Shown piece by piece: positions 1 to 6,693 of a DNA stretch of 10,214 bases. The DNA lies in contig JALHOI010000020.1 in the NCBI GenBank assembly GCA_022843085.1, positions 1,175-11,388 of the forward strand. Reading direction: 5' to 3'. The notes beneath the pieces were generated by a model, which made no database searches, had not been told where the DNA came from, and saw only the letters and a program-made list of their open reading frames with translations. The DNA is from Pseudobdellovibrionaceae bacterium. Lineage in GTDB: Bacteria; Bdellovibrionota; Bdellovibrionia; Bdellovibrionales; JAMPXM01. Each line of letters opens with the position of its first letter. Position 1 is the stretch's first letter. The position numbers and the translations under genes were made by a program.

Positions 1-60
1 GACCGGATTTTATGTTTGGTTTTTATCTTTGGATTTTAACTTTCGTTTTGATCTTAGATT

Positions 61-100
61 TTTTCTTCGATTTCACGCGTTGGGATGTGTTCGAAGAAAA
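61..100 (-). repeat. Perfect 10-bp inverted repeat just 3' of tRNA-Ala
   Basis: TTTTCTTCGA at 61-70 is repeated inverted as TCGAAGAAAA at 91-100, leaving a 20-base loop. It begins one base past the CCA end of the tRNA, so in the tRNA transcript it would fold as a 3' hairpin. The bases that follow on the transcribed strand are A-rich, not U-rich, so it lacks the tail of a standard intrinsic terminator. It could be a 3' processing or stability hairpin. The repeat is seen directly; the role is inferred. Confidence 0.5.
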
Positions 101-101
101 T

Positions 102-177
<76 letters not shown>

Positions 178-208
178 ACGATCGAATCTCGGCAGCGGAT
201 TTCGGGAA

Positions 209-229
209 TTGATTACTATTTGCAATCAA
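209..229. repeat. Short inverted repeat upstream of tRNA-Ala
   Basis: TTGATT at 209-214 faces AATCAA at 224-229 across nine bases, about 32 bases upstream of the tRNA start. The surrounding stretch is AT-rich (roughly 205-237), which suits a promoter region for the tRNA. However, no pair of -35 and -10 boxes with proper spacing convinces me. It may be an operator-like site or chance. Confidence 0.25.
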
Positions 230-307
230 CTTTTAAACCGCTGGCGTCTGAGGCGTTCGGTTACCCGTTCGCCAGAGCGTGATCTCGAATCCCATTTCGC
301 CTCGGAC

Positions 308-475
308 ATGTCAATGGGCACACGAAATTCAATTAAAGAAGACGCATATATCGTTGCAGGAGCTCAATTTGAGGGCAAAAACTCTCTCGCGAAAGGAGCG
401 AAGCCGGGGAAAGTCGCTTCTGAATGGGTTGCCTCACACTCAAACTTTAAGCGTTGGCCCGATAGCCTGGGGTAG
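308..475 (+). CDS. Possible 55-residue small protein, function unknown
   Basis: This is an open frame with ATG at 308, a second in-frame ATG at 314, and TAG at 473. The product begins MSMGTRNSIKEDAYIVAG and is basic, with no membrane segment and no cysteine. Codons are strongly biased to G or A in the first position (GAA, GAC, GCA, GTT, GGA, AAA), as in real coding DNA, and the opposite strand has no comparable frame here. Against it, there is no recognisable Shine-Dalgarno sequence before either ATG and no clear promoter. Its last 29 bases overlap head-on with the 3' end of the minus-strand hypothetical gene. I do not recognise the protein. It could be a small gene, the decayed end of a longer one, or chance. 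Confidence 0.3.
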   Translation: MSMGTRNSIKEDAYIVAGAQFEGKNSLAKGAKPGKVASEWVASHSNFKRWPDSLG

Positions 476-989
476 CTCCGAGATAAGGAAGCAGCCATGC
501 TTTTTCACGATTCACATCAAAGCCAACGCGTTCGGCGCCGCAAACAATCGAATCAAAGAGGTCACGCAGCACTGAAAGATCTCGATCTTCGCTATCAGCC
601 GCATCCTCGAGGGCCTCAAGGACAGACATTAAGTCCGGGGTTGTAACGACACGCGGAAGCTTAGCTGAAACACTCTGCGATGGCGCCCCGCCAGGCGCTG
701 CTGACCGGCGAGACATCGGCTTAAATCCGATCAGTCGTTCTGTGATTAAAATCTTAAGACTGTCGTGAAAATTGACCTGAACGAAGCTTCGACCGTCCGC
801 ATCTGTTCGCATCAAAATATCCTGTAGCCGACCGGCATCGAGGAAAAGAACGTGGCCGTCGATACGCTGAGAAATTTTTAAAATCGACGATTCGACGAAC
901 TGCACATCCAGCTCTTTTGAGCGACGGACAAAATCGTAAATCGAGTTGAGTAATTCGAGCTGTTTCAATGTTGCGGTCGAACAGTCCAA
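447..989 (-). CDS. Hypothetical protein, 180 aa, TTG start
   Basis: I do not recognise a named family. The start chosen is TTG at 989, because a perfect AGGAGG lies six bases before it (996-1001). A longer reading from TTG at 1043 adds 18 residues but has no ribosome binding site. The N-terminal half (about residues 1-90) alternates predicted helix and strand and ends in LITERLIGFKP. A low-complexity linker rich in Ala, Pro, Gly and Ser follows (about 91-110). The C-terminal part starts at LPRVVTTPDL and is helical and acidic (EALEDAADSEDRD). There is no signal peptide or membrane helix, so it is probably cytoplasmic. It reads like lineage-restricted Bdellovibrio-type hypothetical proteins, but that is an impression from memory. 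It is divergent from the cupin gene and lies 269 bases upstream of tRNA-Ala. Confidence 0.75.
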   Translation of the reverse strand: MDCSTATLKQLELLNSIYDFVRRSKELDVQFVESSILKISQRIDGHVLFLDAGRLQDILMRTDADGRSFVQVNFHDSLKILITERLIGFKPMSRRSAAPGGAPSQSVSAKLPRVVTTPDLMSVLEALEDAADSEDRDLSVLRDLFDSIVCGAERVGFDVNREKAWLLPYLGATPGYRANA

Positions 990-995
990 GCGGAT

Positions 996-1001
996 CCTCC
1001 T
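996..1001 (-). promoter_or_regulatory. Shine-Dalgarno site deciding a TTG start
   Basis: On the minus strand this reads AGGAGG, six bases before TTG at 989. It is the strongest ribosome binding site near this gene. It favours TTG at 989 over TTG at 1043 and GTG at 1037, which have none. Confidence 0.7.
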
Positions 1002-1163
1002 GCCACATCGATGTAGCTCGGGGGGCGTCAATGCCACTGCCAAGGTATCGTCGTCTGATTTCTGGCACTTAATAGCCCTAGTCCTCGAGTCTCAAAGCGA
1101 GGCTGAAAACTCGACTGGGATGAATGCGAAACGCCTCGTCGCGAGACGTTTTCGAAGTTTGTT

Positions 1164-1178
1164 CGCTCTTTAAGAGCG
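1164..1178. promoter_or_regulatory. 15-bp palindrome in divergent intergenic region
   Basis: CGCTCTT-T-AAGAGCG is a perfect inverted repeat with 7-base arms and a single central base. It lies between the divergent hypothetical and cupin genes, 47 bases before the preferred cupin start at 1226. Its form suits the operator of a dimeric repressor. If the cupin gene instead starts at ATG 1124, the palindrome would be inside coding sequence. No binding protein can be named. Confidence 0.3.
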
Positions 1179-1225
1179 TCGCGGTGGAGAGTGACATCGG
1201 ATCGAGACTGAGCAATCTTGATCGC

Positions 1226-1531
1226 ATGCTTATCAATCGTTGGACCGGCCAGAGTCTTCCTTCTCCACAGCAGCTCAAGATGCTTCTCGTTAACGAGGGG
1301 CTTGCGCCGGAAGTGGAATCTCTGCCCGCGCATTCAAATCTTAAAGAGCATCGCCACCCGTTTGATGAGGTTCGTATTCTCGTCGAGGGAAATTTGATTA
1401 TGGACATCAACGGCAATCAGCTTTTACTTCGCCCCGGTGACCGCATTGATATTCCCGCCAACACAAAACACTCGAAAACTGTACACGGTGGTCAGCCGTG
1501 TATCTCGCTGATCGCCAAGCGCACATTCTAA
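1226..1531 (+). CDS. Single-domain cupin protein, 101 aa
   Basis: This is a small beta-barrel protein of the cupin superfamily, probably cytoplasmic and metal-binding; the substrate is unknown. Cupin motif 1 is intact: HRH at residues 42-44, then E48 and G55 with the standard spacing. Motif 2 is GDRIDIPANTKH (71-82), with Asn in place of the usual Gly but the metal-ligand His82 kept. Likely metal ligands are H42, H44, E48 and H82. The start at ATG 1226 (MLINRW) is preferred because related small cupins begin just before a similar INxW segment followed by a KxLLxxEGLxP stretch. An in-frame ATG at 1124 would add 34 residues that do not resemble the family. Neither start has a strong Shine-Dalgarno. 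Its stop overlaps the rarA stop head-on. Confidence 0.8.
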   Translation: MLINRWTGQSLPSPQQLKMLLVNEGLAPEVESLPAHSNLKEHRHPFDEVRILVEGNLIMDINGNQLLLRPGDRIDIPANTKHSKTVHGGQPCISLIAKRTF

Positions 1532-2862
1532 GACGAATCCGATTGAGATTTAGATCTCTGTTCGCGAATCCAGTCGTAATACTGCTGCATGTTTTTTTCG
1601 AAGCCTCGCCCAGACAACTCAAGGAAGCGCGTTCCTGCGACCTCGGCAGGTAAGAAATCTTGATCAATAAAGCCCTTCGCGCCGTTGTGCGAGTACTGAT
1701 ATCCTTTGCCGAAGCCAAGAGATTTCGAAAGCGCAGTTTTAGAAGATCTCAGCGGCAACGGAATTGGGAGGGAACCGGTTCGGTCGACAAGCTCGAGCGC
1801 GGCCTGCAATGCCATGTACGACGCATTCGATTTTGGTGCGCACGCTAAGTACGTTACCGTCTGCGCAAATGTGATCGAAGCCTCGGGCCAACCCACCCGG
1901 GTCACGGCTTCGAAACATGCGACGGCCACCTGGAGAGCGCGTGGATCTGCGTTGCTGATGTCTTCGCTAGCCAAGATCACGAGCCTTCGAGCCAGAAACG
2001 CGACGTCTTCTTCAGCGCGTACAAGGCGCGCGAGGTAATAAATCGAAGCGTCCGGATCGGACCCACGTATACTTTTAATCAGTGCCGAAATCGTGTCGTA
2101 ATGAGCATCACCTGCTCGATCAAAGCGGAGAACCATCGCGCCCAGGCGAGCTTCAAGCTCGCTTGGAACCAAAGGTTGTGCTGGAGCTCCAGCGGGCTCG
2201 GATTGGCAAAGCCATTCGATCGAATTTAAAAGCTTCCGAGCGTCGCCGTCTGAAATGGAAAAGAGGCGAAACATTGCTTCGTTAGTGACCCAGGCCTCGA
2301 GCGCGGTGTGCATCGCCTGAAAACCGCGAATCGCGAGCTCTTTCAAATCGAGTTCGGTGAGTGGTTCAAATGCGAGAACCTGACACCGACTGATAAGCGC
2401 TGGATTCAATGTGTGTGATGGATTTTCAGTCGTCGCCCCGATGAGACTCACATCTCCGGCCTCGATTGAAGCCAGAAGGACGTCTTGCTGCGCCCGGTTC
2501 AAACGGTGAATCTCATCGACGAAAATCAAAGTGCGCTTTCGCTCTATCGCCTGGCGATGGCGAGCGCGGTCGCAGACTTCTTTCAAAATTTTTGCGCCCG
2601 TTTCAATAGCGGGGCAGTTTTCGGTAAAGACGTCGGGAGTCGAAGAGACGATACGTGCAAGTGTCGTTTTGCCGCATCCAGGAGGCCCGAAAAGAATAAA
2701 ACTCGGCAGCCGCAGGCCCGCGTTCTGAAGCTGCTTTCGCCAATGTGCCTGCCCCGACAGAAGCTTCGGTTGACCGACCATCTCATCCAGCGACTTCGGA
2801 CGAAGGCGCTCTGCAAGAGGGCGATCTGGCGATTGATTTCGGGCGGCTTCGAAAAGATCCAT
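1528..2862 (-). CDS. rarA: Replication-associated recombination protein A (AAA+ ATPase)
   Basis: RarA (MgsA) is a homotetrameric AAA+ ATPase, related to clamp-loader subunits and eukaryotic WRNIP1, that acts at stalled replication forks. The protein is 444 aa, close to the 447 aa of E. coli RarA, and the two match throughout. The family opening PLAERLRP is at residues 15-22. Walker A is GPPGCGKT (59-66), with Cys where many members have Thr. Walker B is LIFVDEIH (112-119), sensor 1 is GATTENPS (142-149), and a likely arginine finger is Arg159 in LISRC. The C-terminal tetramerisation region carries YLACAPKSNA. The start ATG 2862 (MDLFEAARN) fits the family; the frame runs further upstream but without resemblance. 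The Shine-Dalgarno is weak, so it may be coupled to the lipoprotein gene that ends 41 bases upstream. Confidence 0.96.
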   Translation of the reverse strand: MDLFEAARNQSPDRPLAERLRPKSLDEMVGQPKLLSGQAHWRKQLQNAGLRLPSFILFGPPGCGKTTLARIVSSTPDVFTENCPAIETGAKILKEVCDRARHRQAIERKRTLIFVDEIHRLNRAQQDVLLASIEAGDVSLIGATTENPSHTLNPALISRCQVLAFEPLTELDLKELAIRGFQAMHTALEAWVTNEAMFRLFSISDGDARKLLNSIEWLCQSEPAGAPAQPLVPSELEARLGAMVLRFDRAGDAHYDTISALIKSIRGSDPDASIYYLARLVRAEEDVAFLARRLVILASEDISNADPRALQVAVACFEAVTRVGWPEASITFAQTVTYLACAPKSNASYMALQAALELVDRTGSLPIPLPLRSSKTALSKSLGFGKGYQYSHNGAKGFIDQDFLPAEVAGTRFLELSGRGFEKNMQQYYDWIREQRSKSQSDSS

Positions 2863-2903
2863 CGCGGACCGGTTTAGCACAATTTCAAAAAAGGATTCGA
2901 AAC

Positions 2904-3599
2904 TTAGTACTTCTGCGCCGACAAATTCAGAGTTTGGCGCACCGGCAACTGGGTTCCCGAGAGGCACGTACCGTCAAGGTTCTTTTCTTCGCACGACGTT
3001 GAAAAGCCCGTCACTTCGATGCGAACTCGCGCACTGTAGGTACGAAGTCCGACTTTGCTTGTGAGTCCGCCGATTTGAAGGCCGCAAGGAGCGTAGGGAC
3101 TTGTCGACGATTTAAGCGCGGTGCTGGTCGAGTCGACCTCAATCGTACGCGAAACTGGCTGGCCGTCAGGTCCGAGGTAGGGAGAAGCATACCCTATCGT
3201 TAACCCCTGAAGCCCGAGAAGCGCCGCCGTTTCTTCTTCGCTCAACGTGAATTCGAGACCGGTTGTCGTGTCGGCGCCGTCGATGCCACTGCTAAAAATC
3301 GTGACACGAATCGCAGCGATCGTGAGGGCATCGGGCGACCGCCACTGAAGCTTGAAACGATTGAACGGTAACCTATCGCCCGTCACATCGGCAGTGGGCA
3401 CGGTATCGCCGGTCTTCGCGCTGGCTTGTGCTACACAACTAATTCCTCTTCCAGGAACAATAACCGGCTGATCGGGCGACACCGAAATTCCTAAATTGAG
3501 ACCCGGATCTTTAGCCATCCCGCAACTTGTGAGCGCGCCCAGCGCAAGCACACTTAGAGCTGCCATTTGGAAATTCGTTTTCAAACAAAAAGCTCTCAT
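2904..3599 (-). CDS. Outer-membrane-type lipoprotein following pilQ, unknown family
   Basis: This predicted lipoprotein has 231 aa. The signal peptide (residues 1-25) ends in a lipobox LTSC, with the lipidated cysteine at 26. Gly27 follows, so there is no Asp +2 inner-membrane retention signal and it is probably sorted to the outer membrane. The mature part has four more cysteines (55, 172, 203, 212), enough for two disulfides, and is rich in Ser and Thr and in beta-strand-like segments. No named domain is recognised. ATG 3599 has GAGG five bases upstream. The gene starts only 19 bases after the pilQ stop on the same strand, so co-transcription is likely. Its position makes a role with the secretin (pilotin-like or a pore accessory) plausible, but the sequence does not resemble PilF or Tgl, which are built from TPR repeats. 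Confidence 0.85.
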   Translation of the reverse strand: MRAFCLKTNFQMAALSVLALGALTSCGMAKDPGLNLGISVSPDQPVIVPGRGISCVAQASAKTGDTVPTADVTGDRLPFNRFKLQWRSPDALTIAAIRVTIFSSGIDGADTTTGLEFTLSEEETAALLGLQGLTIGYASPYLGPDGQPVSRTIEVDSTSTALKSSTSPYAPCGLQIGGLTSKVGLRTYSARVRIEVTGFSTSCEEKNLDGTCLSGTQLPVRQTLNLSAQKY

Positions 3600-3618
3600 T
3601 TGATCCTCGCCCTATGCC

Positions 3619-6003
3619 TTATTGTACGCTGCCCGCCTTAGGAAGCGTACGTTCGGCATTCAAAATTCTCGGAGTGATAAAAACCAAGAGTTCGTTGCGA
3701 ACACTTGATTTTGAAGTCGATTTAAACAGCCAACCAAGAACGGGAACCTTGCGAAGAAATGGCGTACCTTGCTCGGATTCGTTTTGATCGGCCTGATAAA
3801 TTCCGCCGATGACGGTCGTTTGGCCATTTTTAACCATCACGTTCGTTCGGATATCCCGCGACTCGATCGCAACGGTTGATCCGCTTGTTTCGCCCGATTG
3901 AAATTCTCGAGTGAACGCGATCTGCATGAGGACGTCGCCACCCGAAGTGATCTGCGGCGTGACGTTGAGAGTCGTCGGAATCGCACGATAAGCGATCGAC
4001 GTCGCGGGCGCCGAGCCTGCGACGGTCGTCGTGGTCGGAATCGGAATTTGAACTGACTGCGTAATGGTCGCCGCCTGATTGTTCATTGTGACCACGCGAG
4101 GTGACGAGATGATTTTCGCCACGGCTTCGTTTTCAAACAATGATAACTTCGCATTGAGATCGCCCAAAAAGTCGAGCGTACCAAGCTTCAAATCGAGCGT
4201 CGTATTGGCAGCTCCAATCGTTGGTGCAATCTGAGCGTTGTGTGAAAGTGTCCCACCGGCGAACCCCAGATCTTGCCCCTGGTATCCCCAGTTGATACCG
4301 AGTCTGCGACCCGCTTCTTCTTTTGCTTCGACAATTTTGCCCTCGATCATGACTTGAAGTGGTGCCGTGTCCAGCGCCTTTACAAGCTGCTCGATTCGTT
4401 TAATGTTTTCGTCGGTATCAGTGACGATGAGCGAACTGGATCTTGGGTCGGCTTCTATGCGACCTCGACCCGTTTGAGCGACTGCGGCCCCTGGCGCGTT
4501 GGGTGCACCTGTTGAAGAGGTCGCTTGAAGAGTGCTTCGAATTTGAGTTGTCAGCAAAGTGACGCTGGCGAAGCTCACGGGAATAACCTTAACTCGCAAA
4601 GGGAGTGTGGCCTCTTGCGCTTCGATGATTCGACGCGCTTCTTCGACCTCGGCCTGCAGCTGACGAACCGGTGCAATTCGTAGAACACCGCCTTGCCGCA
4701 CGTAGCCGAGGCTTCGAGTCTTCATTATGATTGAAAGGGCTTGATCCCAAGGGACCTGCCGGAGCTTGATCGTTATCGACCCCTGTACATCATCGGCAAT
4801 AATAATGTTTGCGCCGCTTTGGTCAGAAATCAGTGTGATCACGTCGCGAACTGGAGTGTCGCGCACCTCAATTGAAATCGGTTTGCCGAAAAATCGAACT
4901 TCCCCTAACCGCTCTTCATCGAGCGTCGAAGACGGCAAAATCTTACCATTGGTAGTGCCAACTCTTGCGCGACCTGAATTATTCGCGGTCGAATCCCCAG
5001 TTGTCGCCGAGGACATCGACGAACTTGTGACCGAAGTTGTCGCCGAACTTGCTCCGTCCACTTGCGAATCAACGCCAGACAAATCACTCGAAAATTCCTC
5101 GCTGTCGTTGCTTGCCAAGGACTCGGGCGTTTCTTCGTCGCCGAAGTCGTCGGATTGAGAAGGCTGACCGACTGCTGAATTTGCGGTTACAGAAGCTTGA
5201 GCAGCCGCCGCGGCGCTAAGAGCCACGACCGTCAATGTCGTTCCGTTTTGACGAACGTCGACCGACCGAGGCTGCCGGAACTGCAGGACAACGCGTGCCG
5301 TATTCGACCCCGCGTCCTGGTAGGCATTTAACGAAATGATCGATTGTTTAAAATCTTTCGTGTTGAATGGCCGTTTCAGCCGTTCGGGAAGTTTGGCATT
5401 CGCAATCTCAACAACAACTTGGTTCTGCGCCGGAATTTCACGAGTTCGGTAAGTGGCCGCACCGGTTGTTGAGATCACCACTGTGCCACCCGCTTTTTTC
5501 GAGTCGTACTGAATGTCTTGGATCTGAACGTCGTCGCCAGCCGCAGCCTGAATAGCGGGTTCCGATCTGGTGACGTTGACGGGTGAATCGGCCGCAGATT
5601 GGGCTGATTCTTGTGCAACACCAGACTCGTTGTTTAAGTCGTTGCTGAGATCGCTACCGAGATCGCTTTCAAGATCGTTGTCGAGTTCGCTCTCGAGCTC
5701 GCTCTCAAGATCACTTTCGAGATCGTTTTGAGCAAGGAAACGCGCTCGACGCGAGGTCGAAGCTTCTGTCCGTCGAGACGACCCTGTGTCTGCGCGCATA
5801 CGTTTTTTCGTTTTCTTTTTCTTCTTTTGCGATGCGATCTTCGACTTCGGCGATGCCGCGTACCCATGAGTTTCAGTGATCGCCTGACCCATGTTTGCCG
5901 AAAGAGTCAGCGAAAACATGAGTAAGAGTGTGAGTGAGAAGATAAGTGAACGCGCGATGCCAGACGCGCGGCTCGACTTAAATTTCAGATGTTGTTGATA
6001 CAT
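3619..6003 (-). CDS. pilQ: Type IV pilus secretin PilQ
   Basis: PilQ forms the outer-membrane ring through which the pilus passes. The product is 794 aa from ATG 6003, chosen because GGAGGG lies seven bases upstream (6011-6016); an ATG at 6048 lacks a site. In order it has: a signal peptide (about 1-41, long and basic at the front); a Lys/Arg-rich stretch (53-88); eight acidic tetrapeptide repeats (94-125); one AMIN domain, which binds peptidoglycan in related proteins (about 159-262); a Ser/Thr/Ala linker (263-360); the N0/STN domain (about 371-445, starting FFGKPISIEV); one N1/KH domain (about 469-545); and the secretin beta domain (about 549 to near the end, with VPVLGWLF and NELLVFITPRIL). 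It has one AMIN domain, where some pilus secretins have two or three. It starts 114 bases after pilP. Confidence 0.97.
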   Translation of the reverse strand: MYQQHLKFKSSRASGIARSLIFSLTLLLMFSLTLSANMGQAITETHGYAASPKSKIASQKKKKKTKKRMRADTGSSRRTEASTSRRARFLAQNDLESDLESELESELDNDLESDLGSDLSNDLNNESGVAQESAQSAADSPVNVTRSEPAIQAAAGDDVQIQDIQYDSKKAGGTVVISTTGAATYRTREIPAQNQVVVEIANAKLPERLKRPFNTKDFKQSIISLNAYQDAGSNTARVVLQFRQPRSVDVRQNGTTLTVVALSAAAAAQASVTANSAVGQPSQSDDFGDEETPESLASNDSEEFSSDLSGVDSQVDGASSATTSVTSSSMSSATTGDSTANNSGRARVGTTNGKILPSSTLDEERLGEVRFFGKPISIEVRDTPVRDVITLISDQSGANIIIADDVQGSITIKLRQVPWDQALSIIMKTRSLGYVRQGGVLRIAPVRQLQAEVEEARRIIEAQEATLPLRVKVIPVSFASVTLLTTQIRSTLQATSSTGAPNAPGAAVAQTGRGRIEADPRSSSLIVTDTDENIKRIEQLVKALDTAPLQVMIEGKIVEAKEEAGRRLGINWGYQGQDLGFAGGTLSHNAQIAPTIGAANTTLDLKLGTLDFLGDLNAKLSLFENEAVAKIISSPRVVTMNNQAATITQSVQIPIPTTTTVAGSAPATSIAYRAIPTTLNVTPQITSGGDVLMQIAFTREFQSGETSGSTVAIESRDIRTNVMVKNGQTTVIGGIYQADQNESEQGTPFLRKVPVLGWLFKSTSKSSVRNELLVFITPRILNAERTLPKAGSVQ
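5629..5724 (-). repeat. Eight 12-bp tandem repeats inside pilQ
   Basis: Eight in-frame 12-base units encode DLES, DLES, ELES, ELDN, DLES, DLGS, DLSN and DLNN, consensus [DE]-L-x-[SN], at PilQ residues 94-125. Units such as GATCTCGAAAGT and GATCTTGAGAGC differ mainly at third codon positions, so the array is old enough to have drifted while keeping the protein pattern. Copy number could vary by slippage. Confidence 0.9.
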
Positions 6004-6117
6004 GAGGGTGCCCTCCGTGGTTCCCACCGAAGCAAAGTATGTCACCATCTTGGCCCGGACGCGACGTGCAGACAGTCGAGTCGAGGTCTAGGATTCTGAT
6101 GAGTCTTTTCTTGATTC

Positions 6118-6693
6118 TTACTTCGCCAGTTTTACGATTTGAGCACTTGAGACAAGGCGGCCATTTTCTTCGACAGTTTCGACGATAACAATCTCGCCTT
6201 CACGGATGACGGCAATGTATCCATTTTTTACGCCAATTTTCGTATAAGGTCCGACAATGTGAACTTTGCCTTCTGGGTCGTTGATCATTGCACGCGGACG
6301 CTTCACATCCCAGATAATCCCAATCAACTTGAGACGAGCGAGATCGAATCTTTGCAGCGGCAAGAGAGGTCCCTGTGCAGCCCCCTGTGCGACAGGCCGA
6401 TCGAGTATGGGCTGAGCGAAGGGATCTTTTCGGCCGCGCGGGTCGTAATCGAAAGGATCCCTGAGGCCTTGCAAAAACGCCTCGCCGTCGAGCCCTTCAA
6501 GCGGCATCGCGGCGTTCCCGGCAGCTGCTGGCGCACCTTGCGGCGACGTTGGCACCGCCGGAGACGAAGGATTCGGTACCTGAGCGTGGCTCATCGGCGG
6601 CGACAGGGTCACAGCGAAAAACGTTGCCAGACCCGCACCGACCAGAACACAGCGGAGCCGACCGACAGCATACTTTTTATTTCGCAGTGCCAC
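6118..6693 (-). CDS. pilP: Type IV pilus assembly protein PilP
   Basis: PilP links the inner-membrane PilN-PilO complex to the PilQ secretin in the periplasm. The product is 191 aa from a GTG start at 6693, set by AGGAGG eight bases upstream (6702-6707, inside pilO). The N-terminus is a signal-like segment with a basic front and a hydrophobic core (about 13-31), ending in SHA37, a signal peptidase I type site. A Pro/Ala-rich flexible linker follows (about 39-62). Then comes the family's RDPF-type motif, present twice (RDPFDYDP and KDPFAQP), and a small beta domain (about 115-180, from FDLARLKLIGI). Many PilP proteins are lipoproteins, but here the only cysteine is C15, too early to be a lipobox. 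It overlaps the pilO end by 17 bases, suggesting coupled translation. Confidence 0.93.
   Translation of the reverse strand: MALRNKKYAVGRLRCVLVGAGLATFFAVTLSPPMSHAQVPNPSSPAVPTSPQGAPAAAGNAAMPLEGLDGEAFLQGLRDPFDYDPRGRKDPFAQPILDRPVAQGAAQGPLLPLQRFDLARLKLIGIIWDVKRPRAMINDPEGKVHIVGPYTKIGVKNGYIAVIREGEIVIVETVEENGRLVSSAQIVKLAK

Noticed and set aside
1..101. T-rich stretch on the plus strand as a possible terminator or short gene
   Set aside because: For plus-strand transcription no stem is followed by a T run at the right place, and the frames through it also run across the tRNA, so they cannot be real genes. GGATTTTA repeats at 5-12 and 31-38 are too short to mean much.
205..241. Promoter for tRNA-Ala
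   Set aside because: The AT-rich patch is suitable, but the best boxes (TTTAAA and TAATCA, 16 bases apart) match consensus poorly.
754..1068. 104-codon minus-strand frame beginning MPEIRRRYLG
   Set aside because: It overlaps the hypothetical gene in another frame, has Arg/Ser-rich shadow composition, and the strong AGGAGG site serves the other frame.
1044..1123. Promoter for the minus-strand hypothetical gene (TTGAGA with TATTAA)
   Set aside because: The spacing is only 15 bases, too short for a confident sigma70 call.
2485..2877. 130-codon open frame on the plus strand opposite rarA
   Set aside because: The antisense strand encodes the highly conserved RarA N-terminal ATPase region; the plus-strand product is basic and resembles nothing.
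2863..2903. T run before rarA as an intrinsic terminator of the lipoprotein gene
   Set aside because: CCTTTTTTG is present on the minus strand but no GC-rich stem precedes it; only a weak TTTC/GAAA pairing flanks it.
4766..5158. 130-codon open frame on the plus strand opposite the pilQ linker
   Set aside because: It lies antisense to the Ser/Thr-rich part of pilQ, is itself low-complexity Ser/Val-rich, and has no ribosome site; a shadow of pilQ codon bias.
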